Source: an uncultured Oscillospiraceae bacterium (lineage in GTDB: Bacteria; Bacillota; Clostridia; Oscillospirales; Oscillospiraceae). Taken from it: a stretch of 7,085 nt of DNA. The notes below the pieces were generated by a model. The model was given only the letters and a program-made list of their open reading frames with translations. It was not told where the DNA came from and ran no database searches. The stretch is taken from positions 1 to 7,085 of the forward strand of contig CAKUJL010000081.1 of assembly GCA_934661715.1 (NCBI GenBank). The letters run 5' to 3'. The translations under genes were made by a program, and so were the position numbers. Below are positions 1 to 5,067 of this stretch, piece by piece (the stretch's first letter is position 1; every line of letters begins with the position of its first letter).

Positions 1-113
1 TGGTGTTGATTGGGGTGAGGGTCCACCTGTTCCCATACCGAACACAGAAGTTAAGCTCACTTCCGCCGACAATACTTGCCGGGTGACTGGCCGGGAAGAT
101 AGGTAATGCCAAC
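1..113 (+). rRNA. rrf: 5S ribosomal RNA, copy 1 (about 2 nt missing at the 5' window edge)
   Basis: The sequence carries the diagnostic 5S core (CCATACCGAACACAGAAG at 33-50) in sense orientation and folds in the standard way. Helix I pairs the first bases with 106-113, helix II pairs 12-19 with 56-64 (position 62 bulged), and a loop E region lies around 71 and 98. By alignment to the second copy, about two 5' bases lie outside the window. 5S rRNA is part of the large ribosomal subunit. The gene is probably the end of an rrn operon whose 16S and 23S genes would lie to the left, but that is not visible. A hairpin (115-142) follows immediately. Confidence 0.95.
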
Positions 114-114
114 A

Positions 115-146
115 CAAAGGATCAGCGAAAGCTGGTCCTTTGATTT
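115..146 (+). other. GAAA-capped hairpin between the two 5S genes
   Basis: Positions 115-126 pair with 131-142 in a 12-bp stem (one G-T pair) closed by a GAAA tetraloop at 127-130. It starts two bases after the predicted 3' end of 5S copy 1. The following bases are ATTTA, not a run of T, so it should be a poor intrinsic terminator. It may be a processing signal, or the remnant of a terminator that now lets transcription read into the second 5S gene. Confidence 0.7.
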
Positions 147-150
147 ATCC

Positions 151-265
151 ATTGGTGCTGATTGGGACGAGGGTCCACCTGTTCCCATACCGAACACAGA
201 AGTTAAGCTCGTTTCCGCCGACGATACTTGCCGGGTGACTGGCCGGGAAAATAGGTAGTGCCAAT
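151..265 (+). rRNA. rrf: 5S ribosomal RNA, copy 2
   Basis: This is a complete 115-nt 5S gene, close to the usual 116-120 nt. Ends are placed from helix I, in which 151-158 pairs with 258-265. It aligns without gaps to copy 1 over 113 positions with 9 differences. Eight of these form four pairs of positions that contact each other in the 5S fold, so both copies should fold equally well. It is followed 8 nt later by a strong intrinsic terminator. Only a 37-nt hairpin-bearing spacer separates it from copy 1, so the two are probably co-transcribed. Confidence 0.95.
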
Positions 266-272
266 GCTGCAA

Positions 273-304
273 GGCCGCTTGTCGAAAGACAGGCGGTCAT
301 TTTT
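273..304 (+). terminator. Intrinsic terminator of the 5S pair
   Basis: An 11-bp stem (273-283 with 288-298, two G-T pairs) has a GAAA tetraloop at 284-287 and is followed by ATTTTT. This is a classic rho-independent terminator placed directly after 5S copy 2. The stem and loop resemble the hairpin after copy 1, but only this one has the T run. Confidence 0.9.
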
Positions 305-314
305 GCCTATGATA

Positions 315-358
315 CGTAAAAAACAGCGGCTGCCGAATCTGGCAGCCGCTGTTTTACG
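315..358 (-). terminator. Intrinsic terminator of the histidine-kinase-like gene, possibly bidirectional
   Basis: A perfect 15-bp stem (320-334 with 341-355) has a 6-nt loop. Read on the minus strand it follows the TGA stop of the kinase-like gene by about 5 nt and ends in TTTTTT. On the plus strand it ends in four T's, so it could also back up termination of the 5S transcript. Confidence 0.9.
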
Positions 359-360
359 GT

Positions 361-1431
361 TCAATTGATGTTCATGGAATCAAAAACGTCGCGCGGCAGA
401 ATATCGGCCATTTCGATGAGCTCCTGCCGGAAGCCGCCGGTGTAGTCGAACTTGACCATCGGCGTGCGAAGCTCGGTCGTAAGACCCTCCGGAGCCCGAA
501 GTGTCAAAGAAAGCGCTGCGGAGGTGCCGCCGGAGGACGGGGCCGTGATGACGAACGTGCCGCCGTGGGCTCTGGCTGTCGCGCGGACGATCGCAAGACC
601 AAAGCCGCCGCCCTTGCGGAAATCCGGCTTGTACGGTCGATCGGTCAGACAGCCGAAGACGTCCTGCAGGCGGTCGTCCATCGAGCCTTCGTCGCGCACC
701 TCGATGATCGCGTAGTCCTCGGTCAGCGCAAGGCAGAGGCCAATCTCGCCTTTTTCCTGCGTGTGGCGGATGGCGTTGGAAATGAGGTTATAAATCGCGC
801 GGGAGAGGCGAAGCGGGTCGAGCCACGCATAGGCCATGTGCTCTGGAAGCGTCAGGCGCAGCGTGTAGCCGCAGGCGGCGCAGAGCGGTTCTGCCGCGTC
901 ATAGAGCGATTGCAGGAAATTACAGAGCTCCGTTTTCTCGCGCTTGACCTGCAGCTCTCCGTTGATGGCCGCGGGCGCGTCCTGAATGTTGCACAGCAGG
1001 TGCATCAGGCGGTAGTGGCTCTGGTTGATCGTCGCCATCGAGCGGTCGATCGACGGGTTCTCGAGCCCCTCAAGCTGCGGAAAGAGCGGAGACGAGGCGC
1101 TGAAGAGGTTTGTCAGCGGCTCGCGCATAGCCTGCGCGATGGCCGAGAGCGTGCCGAGACCGACGCTGGGGCTCGGCTTTTCCGGAAGCGCCAGATAGAG
1201 TACACCGTCCAGAAACTCGGAGCGTCTGGCCGGGAGCGTCTTTTCCTCAAGCTTCAGAAACACGCCGTCTTCTTCGGAATCGGTGACGATGCTTTCTGCG
1301 TCCTGCTCGGGCTCAATGCCGTAGGCCGCGGCTGCGGGGTTCGCGTAAAGAATTTTTCCGCCGCAGACGAACACGGCGGGCTGGGACACGGCGTCAAAGG
1401 TTTCAAGCTGCTTTCTCGCAGTTTCCTCCAT
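361..1431 (-). CDS. Sensor histidine-kinase-like protein lacking the phospho-acceptor histidine
   Basis: A 356-aa soluble protein with no membrane segment. Residues about 10-85 look like a degenerate PAS sensor domain (ILYANPAAAAYGI near 27-39). Residues about 94-155 resemble the two-helix HisKA domain, and 165-311 form a HATPase_c domain. The N-box is clear (YNLISNAIRHT, 214-224) and so is the G2 box (GGGFGLAI, 274-281, with AHGG at 288-291). G1 is weak (RDEGS, 246-250, lacking the second Gly). The H-box reads AIAQAMREPLTNL, so Gln100 (codon CAG at 1132-1134) replaces the usual His. A 45-residue tail (312-356) extends past the ATPase domain. The ATG at 1431 has a GGGGG-type Shine-Dalgarno about 7 nt upstream. 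No response regulator gene is adjacent. It may be a pseudokinase acting as a phosphatase, scaffold or ATP-dependent sensor; that role is inferred, while the fold assignment is strong. Confidence 0.85.
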   Translation of the reverse strand: MEETARKQLETFDAVSQPAVFVCGGKILYANPAAAAYGIEPEQDAESIVTDSEEDGVFLKLEEKTLPARRSEFLDGVLYLALPEKPSPSVGLGTLSAIAQAMREPLTNLFSASSPLFPQLEGLENPSIDRSMATINQSHYRLMHLLCNIQDAPAAINGELQVKREKTELCNFLQSLYDAAEPLCAACGYTLRLTLPEHMAYAWLDPLRLSRAIYNLISNAIRHTQEKGEIGLCLALTEDYAIIEVRDEGSMDDRLQDVFGCLTDRPYKPDFRKGGGFGLAIVRATARAHGGTFVITAPSSGGTSAALSLTLRAPEGLTTELRTPMVKFDYTGGFRQELIEMADILPRDVFDSMNIN

Positions 1432-1532
1432 AAGAAATCCCCCTTTTGTTATAGTTTTACCGGGGCTGCAAAATCAATCCAGTGCGTCAGTGGGAAATAC
1501 TTCAAACAAATCCGGCAATATCTGTATCTCAA

Positions 1533-1561
1533 ATAATAGCGGATCGCGTCGAAAAAAGCAA
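1533..1561 (-). promoter_or_regulatory. Candidate promoter of the kinase-like gene
   Basis: Read on the minus strand: TTGCTT (1561-1556), a 17-nt spacer, then TATTAT (1538-1533). Transcription would begin near 1526 and give a leader of about 95 nt before the ATG at 1431. The Spo0A-type boxes fall in the spacer and just upstream of the -35, as expected of a Spo0A-responsive promoter. The -35 match is only 3 of 6. Confidence 0.45.
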
Positions 1562-1629
1562 GAAAAAAGAATGTCGAAAAATGTCGAAAACAGCATCTTT
1601 CAGCATGTTTTTCTGGACATTTTTCGACA
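1547..1629 (-). promoter_or_regulatory. Cluster of Spo0A-type boxes (TGTCGAA)
   Basis: Three exact copies of the Spo0A consensus TGTCGAA occur here. Two are direct repeats spaced exactly 10 bp apart (1572-1578 and 1582-1588, plus strand). One is inverted (1623-1629). A one-mismatch copy, CGTCGAA, lies at 1547-1553. Ten-bp spacing places two Spo0A DNA-binding domains on the same helix face, as known for the abrB promoter. Relative to a start near 1526 the tandem pair is centred at about -49 and -59. Spo0A is the master regulator of sporulation in Bacilli and Clostridia. Binding is inferred from sequence only, and part of the region can also act as the mscL terminator. Confidence 0.5.
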
Positions 1630-1630
1630 T
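1562..1630 (-). terminator. Probable intrinsic terminator of mscL
   Basis: A perfect 15-bp inverted repeat (1571-1585 with 1616-1630) lies 9 bp beyond the mscL stop codon. The 30-nt loop can add a 6-bp inner stem (1587-1592 with 1606-1611). On the minus strand the hairpin is followed by TCTTTTTTCTTG. The stem is AT-rich (5 of 15 G-C pairs) and the loop is long, so termination may be partial. Confidence 0.55.
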
Positions 1631-1639
1631 CGATGGGAA

Positions 1640-2077
1640 TTATTTCTGCTTCAGCAGATCGCGGATCTCGGTCAGCAGGAGCTCTTCCTTCGTGGGCTCC
1701 GGCTCTTCGGACTCGGGTTCGGGCTCGGCCGGCTTTTCCAGCTTCTGCTTCGCGGCGTTGAATGCCTTGACCACCAGGAACACGACGAACGCGACGAGGA
1801 CAAAATCCAGAACCGTCGTCAGGAACGTGCCGATCCCGATCACGACCGCCTCTTTAACGACCGTGCCTGCCTCGTCAAGCACCGCCGGACTCAGCGTAAT
1901 GTTGAGCGTCGACAGGTCGATGCCGCCGATGAGATAGCCGATCAGCGGCATGAACACGTCGTTGACCAGACTCGTCGTGATCTTGCCGAAGGCCGTCGCG
2001 ATGATCACGCCGATGGCCATGTCCATCACATTGCCGCGGGAAATGAATTCCTTGAACTCATTAAAGAACTTCTTCAT
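1640..2077 (-). CDS. mscL: Large-conductance mechanosensitive channel MscL
   Basis: A 145-aa inner-membrane protein that forms a homopentameric pore opened by membrane tension, releasing solutes on osmotic downshock. The family signature is clear near the N-terminus: FKEFISRGNVMDMAIGVI at about 8-25 with AFGKITTSLV at 29-38. TM1 spans about 16-45 and TM2 about 75-104, followed by an acidic Pro/Glu linker (116-129) and a C-terminal helix (EELLLTEIRDLLKQ) that bundles in the cytoplasm. Length is typical. The ATG at 2077 is chosen because AAGGAGA lies 8 nt upstream and residue 2 onward matches the family. A longer in-frame reading to 2224 would run through the inverted-repeat element. No clear promoter is visible; it may be read from serS or from its own promoter within the leader. 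Confidence 0.97.
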   Translation of the reverse strand: MKKFFNEFKEFISRGNVMDMAIGVIIATAFGKITTSLVNDVFMPLIGYLIGGIDLSTLNITLSPAVLDEAGTVVKEAVVIGIGTFLTTVLDFVLVAFVVFLVVKAFNAAKQKLEKPAEPEPESEEPEPTKEELLLTEIRDLLKQK

Positions 2078-2128
2078 AAGCTGTATCTCCTTTTTGCTTT
2101 CAAGCAGTGGGGCTATTATGCGCTTCTC

Positions 2129-2278
2129 AAGGCGCCCCTTGCGGCAAGGGGAGCTGGCGCCGAAGGCGTCTGAGGGGATTGAACGTTGGTCGCCCGACGC
2201 AATCGGTAATTTGATACTGCCCACTGCACAATCCCTCAGTCAGCTTCGCTGACAGCCCCCTTTACACAAAGGGGCCTT
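2129..2278. repeat. 150-bp imperfect inverted-repeat (MITE/REP-like) element
   Basis: Two arms of about 50 bp (2129-2181 and 2229-2278) are imperfect reverse complements around a 47-bp centre. Each arm holds two hairpins. The left has CCCCTTG/CAAGGGG (2135-2151) and GGCGCC-GAA-GGCGTC (2156-2170). The right has GTCAGC-TTC-GCTGAC (2239-2253) and CCCCTTT/AAAGGGG (2257-2274). Inner edges match as TGAGGGGATTG and CAATCCCTCA. Stems differ between arms but stay paired. It fills most of the serS-mscL gap, encodes nothing recognisable, and has no T run to act as a terminator. I recall similar repeats in Faecalibacterium-like genomes; this is from memory. Confidence 0.7.
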
Positions 2279-2304
2279 TGGTGCGCTGCAATCCTTTTGT
2301 GCGG

Positions 2305-3630
2305 TTACTTTTTCGGAACCAGAACCGCTTTGCCGCCCATGTAGGGCTGAAGGACCTTCGGAATCGTAACGGTGCCGTCTTTTTGCAGGTGGTTTTCCAG
2401 GAACGCGATGAGCATTCTGGGGGGCGCGACACAGGTGTTGTTGAGCGTATGCGGAAGGTAGGTCTTGCCGTCTTCGCCCTTGACGCGGATGCCGAGTCTT
2501 CTCGACTGGGCGTCTCCGAGGTTCGAGCAGGAGCAGACCTCAAAATACTTCTTCTGCCGCGGGCTCCAGGCTTCGATGTCGCAGGACTTGACCTTCAGAT
2601 CGGCCAGGTCACCCGAGCAGCACTCGAGCTGGCGGACGGGGATCTCGAGGTTGCGGAACAGCTCGACAGAGTTTTTCCACAGCTTATTGTACCAGTCCAT
2701 CGACTCTTCAGGCTTGCAGACGACGATCATTTCCTGCTTCTCAAACTGGTGGATACGGTACACGCCGCGCTCTTCAAGTCCGTGACTGCCGACTTCCTTG
2801 CGGAAGCAGGGAGAATAGGATGTGAGCGTCAGAGGAAGCTGCGCCTCGGGAAGCACCTGATCGATAAAGCGGCCGATCATCGTGTGCTCGGAGGTGCCGA
2901 TGAGATAGAGGTCTTCGCCCTCGATCTTGTACATCATCGCTTCCATCTCGGGGAAGGACATGACGCCTTTGACCACATCGCCGTGCATCATGAACGGCGG
3001 AATGACGTAGGTAAAGCCCTTTTCGTCGATCATGAAGTCACGCGCGTAGGCAAGCACCGCCTCATGCAGCCGCGCGATATCGCCCAGCAGATAGTAAAAG
3101 CCCATACCGGCCACGCGGCCCGCGGCGTCCTTGTCGATGCCGCCAAAGCTCTGCATGATATCCACATGGTGCGGAATTTCATAATCGGGAACGATGGGCG
3201 CACCGAAGCGCTCGACCTCGACGTTGCAGCTGTCATCCGGGCCGATGGGAACCGACGGGTCAATGATGTTCGGGATCACGTACATGATCTCGCGGATACG
3301 CGCGTCCATCTGCGCGATTGCGCCGTCGAGTTCGGCCCGGCGGTCGTCGTCTGCCTTGACGGCGGCGTTATTCTGGTCGATCTGCGCCTGAAGCTCTGCT
3401 TTTTTCGCTTCGTCATCGCACTTTTTGAGCTGGCCGTACAGCGGGCCGTTGGCCTTCGAGAGCTTATTTCGCGCGGCCTTGAGGCTTTCGACCTCGGCGA
3501 TGGCGGCGCGGCGCTTCTGGTCGAGCTCGACCACCTCGTCTACCAGCGGCAGCTTTTCGTCCTGAAATTTCTTGCGGATGTTTTCCTTGACAGCATCCGG
3601 ATTTTCCCGTAAAAATCTAATGTCAATCAT
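2305..3630 (-). CDS. serS: Seryl-tRNA synthetase
   Basis: A 441-aa cytoplasmic class II aminoacyl-tRNA synthetase that activates serine with ATP and charges tRNA-Ser (and tRNA-Sec where present). Residues 1-115 form the N-terminal coiled-coil arm that reads the long variable arm of tRNA-Ser. The catalytic core follows: a TSE motif (GTSEH, 245-249), motif 2 (FRKEVGSHG, 276-284, and YRIHQFEKQEM, 291-301) and motif 3 (LNNTCVAPPRMLIAFLEN, 396-413). Length is normal. ATG at 3630 has AGAGGAG about 8 nt upstream, overlapping the stop of the preceding gene, with a 14-nt gap. It is the last gene of the parA-parB operon. The TSE and motif 3 sequences differ from the usual bacterial TAE and NGSGLA forms. 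Identity is secure. Confidence 0.97.
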   Translation of the reverse strand: MIDIRFLRENPDAVKENIRKKFQDEKLPLVDEVVELDQKRRAAIAEVESLKAARNKLSKANGPLYGQLKKCDDEAKKAELQAQIDQNNAAVKADDDRRAELDGAIAQMDARIREIMYVIPNIIDPSVPIGPDDSCNVEVERFGAPIVPDYEIPHHVDIMQSFGGIDKDAAGRVAGMGFYYLLGDIARLHEAVLAYARDFMIDEKGFTYVIPPFMMHGDVVKGVMSFPEMEAMMYKIEGEDLYLIGTSEHTMIGRFIDQVLPEAQLPLTLTSYSPCFRKEVGSHGLEERGVYRIHQFEKQEMIVVCKPEESMDWYNKLWKNSVELFRNLEIPVRQLECCSGDLADLKVKSCDIEAWSPRQKKYFEVCSCSNLGDAQSRRLGIRVKGEDGKTYLPHTLNNTCVAPPRMLIAFLENHLQKDGTVTIPKVLQPYMGGKAVLVPKK

Positions 3631-3644
3631 GTTCTATGCTCCTC

Positions 3645-4193
3645 TTACTGCTCCTGAAGCGTTTCGTAAGCCGCCAGCGCGTCCTCGGACAGACATTCCT
3701 TATAGCGCCCCACGGTTTCCATGGCCCGGGAGAATGTGACATTTCCTTCGTGCGTATCGCAGCTGAGCGCGGTCAGAAGCGCGTCATACGCCTGCCGCGT
3801 GTGGTCCAGCTCCTGCTCCTTGTCGCGCAGTACCTGCTGGTCGGCGGATTCCTCTTCCTGCGAAGCCTGTAACAGCTGATCGTTGAGCGCGGTCTCTTCG
3901 TCGAGCTTTTTTTGCGTCTCCTCAAGCTGCGCTTCGAGCGTCTGCTTTTCGTCCTGTAACATCCGGTTCTGCTCCTGCAGCTTCACGGCGTTATCGAGCG
4001 CACTTGTCGACGCGGCGCTGAGCTCACTGATCGTGCTCTTGGAGCTGTGCGTCTGCAAAATGAGCGACAGCAGCACCAGCAAAAACGCCACGGCAAACAA
4101 AATTGCCATGTACCGCAGAAGCGCGGCCTTCCGAGCGTCGCTCAAAGGTGCGGGCGGCTGGGATACCTGATTGGTTTTCTTTTCTTCGTCCAC
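3645..4193 (-). CDS. Membrane-anchored coiled-coil protein of unknown function
   Basis: 182 aa, not assigned to a named family. A short polar N-terminus (1-22, with Arg/Lys at 21, 22 and 27) precedes one hydrophobic segment (about 28-47). A long Glu/Gln/Leu-rich stretch with coiled-coil character follows (about 52-140), then a compact C-terminal part (141-182) with two cysteines. The positive residues before the membrane segment suggest an N-in anchor with the coiled coil outside the membrane. The start is GTG (4191-4193), with AAAGGAG 8 nt upstream. It overlaps the parB stop by one base (TAGTG), which implies translational coupling. Its place between parB and serS suggests expression with chromosome segregation genes, but no function follows from that alone. 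Confidence 0.85.
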   Translation of the reverse strand: MDEEKKTNQVSQPPAPLSDARKAALLRYMAILFAVAFLLVLLSLILQTHSSKSTISELSAASTSALDNAVKLQEQNRMLQDEKQTLEAQLEETQKKLDEETALNDQLLQASQEEESADQQVLRDKEQELDHTRQAYDALLTALSCDTHEGNVTFSRAMETVGRYKECLSEDALAAYETLQEQ

Positions 4194-5065
4194 TACGGCT
4201 GCTCCTTTCCAAGGGCCTTGGCCAGCGCCTCATAGAGCCGCTGCAGGTCCTCCTGTCCGTAATATTCCAGTTCAATTTTGCCCTTGCGCTTGCCGGAGAC
4301 GATCTTGACCCCGCGGCCAAGACGGCGCGAGAGCGTCTTTTCGCATTCGGCAAGGTAGTCGACCTCGACGGGCTTCGGCTCCGGGGCCTTGACAGCCTTC
4401 GAGAGCTTTTTGCACATCGCCTCCGTCTGCCGGACGGAAAGCTGCAAATTGATGACCTTCTGCGCGACGGCCAGCTGCTGCCGCGTATCCTTGAGGGACA
4501 AAAGCGCCCGCGCGTGTCCGGCGGTGAGCCTGCCCTCTTCCACAAGGGAAAGAAGCTCGTCCGGAAGGCTCAGTAAGCGCATCGCGTTTGCAACGGCGGG
4601 GCGGGATTTGCTGACCCGGTCGGCAACCTGCTCCTGCGTGAGCCCATATTCTCCGATGAGCTGCTGATAGCCCCGCGCCTCTTCGATGGGCGTCAGGTCC
4701 GAGCGCTGGAGGTTTTCAATGAGCGCCAGCTCCATTGCCTTTTTGTCGTCCGCTTCAATGACGACGACGGGCACCTCGCGAAGACCCGCAAGCCTTGCCG
4801 CCCGCCAGCGGCGTTCACCGGCGATGATCTGATAATATCCCGAGTCCAGAAGCCGGACGGTCAGCGGCTGGATGACGCCGTGCTGCCGGATGGAGTCGGC
4901 CAGAGCCGAGAGCTCTTCCTCGTCAAAATTTTTGCGCGGCTGGAGCCGGTTCGGCTCGATTTTCTGAAGGGGCAGAAGAAGCGGGCTCTGCTGCGGCGCA
5001 CTCTGCATGGCGCTTTCGCCGAGCAGCGCACCGAGTCCCTTGCCCAGACCCTTGTTGGAAGCCAT
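4193..5065 (-). CDS. parB: Chromosome-partitioning protein ParB (Spo0J family)
   Basis: A 290-aa CTP-dependent DNA clamp that loads at parS sites near the origin, spreads, and works with ParA to segregate chromosomes. The N-terminus carries the ParA-stimulating motif (LGKGLGALL, 7-15). The CTP-binding domain has GERRWRAARLAG (83-94) and ENLQR (117-121). The helix-turn-helix lies at about 142-163 (LTQEQVADRV...RPAVANAMRLL), followed by AGHARALLSL (182-191) and a C-terminal dimerisation region. Start ATG 5065 is preferred over an in-frame TTG at 5071, because CTCCTTT at 5073-5079 (AAAGGAG on the minus strand) sits 7 nt from the ATG. It begins 2 nt after the parA stop and overlaps the next gene by 1 nt. 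Adjacency to parA favours ParB over the paralogue Noc. Confidence 0.96.
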   Translation of the reverse strand: MASNKGLGKGLGALLGESAMQSAPQQSPLLLPLQKIEPNRLQPRKNFDEEELSALADSIRQHGVIQPLTVRLLDSGYYQIIAGERRWRAARLAGLREVPVVVIEADDKKAMELALIENLQRSDLTPIEEARGYQQLIGEYGLTQEQVADRVSKSRPAVANAMRLLSLPDELLSLVEEGRLTAGHARALLSLKDTRQQLAVAQKVINLQLSVRQTEAMCKKLSKAVKAPEPKPVEVDYLAECEKTLSRRLGRGVKIVSGKRKGKIELEYYGQEDLQRLYEALAKALGKEQP

Positions 5066-5067
5066 AC

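Noticed and set aside
1..265. Direct repeats with a spacer, as in a CRISPR array
   Set aside because: The repeat unit is the 5S rRNA gene (about 115 nt, only two copies), with no short regular repeat-spacer pattern.
57..272. 71-codon open frame on the - strand
   Set aside because: It lies across both 5S rRNA genes and the hairpin between them; RNA structure explains the sequence.
280..286. Exact Spo0A box TGTCGAA
   Set aside because: It lies in the stem and GAAA loop of the 5S terminator, where stem pairing and tetraloop choice explain the sequence, and no promoter is near.
1448..1477. Alternative promoter for the kinase-like gene, TTGATT - 18 nt - TATAAC on the - strand
   Set aside because: Transcription would begin within or just after the ribosome binding site, leaving almost no leader. 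The candidate at 1533-1561 fits better, though this one cannot be excluded.
565..1536. 323-codon open frame on the + strand
   Set aside because: Antisense to the kinase-like gene; Arg/Val-rich translation without recognisable domains and no ribosome binding site.
2078..2224. N-terminal extension of MscL by 49 residues
   Set aside because: It would translate the inverted-repeat element; MscL homologues begin at MKKFF-like sequence, and AAGGAGA sits 8 nt before the ATG at 2077.
2278..3612. 444-codon open frame on the + strand
   Set aside because: It is antisense to serS, which has all synthetase motifs. Long antisense frames are expected in GC-rich genes, and no family motif or ribosome site was seen.
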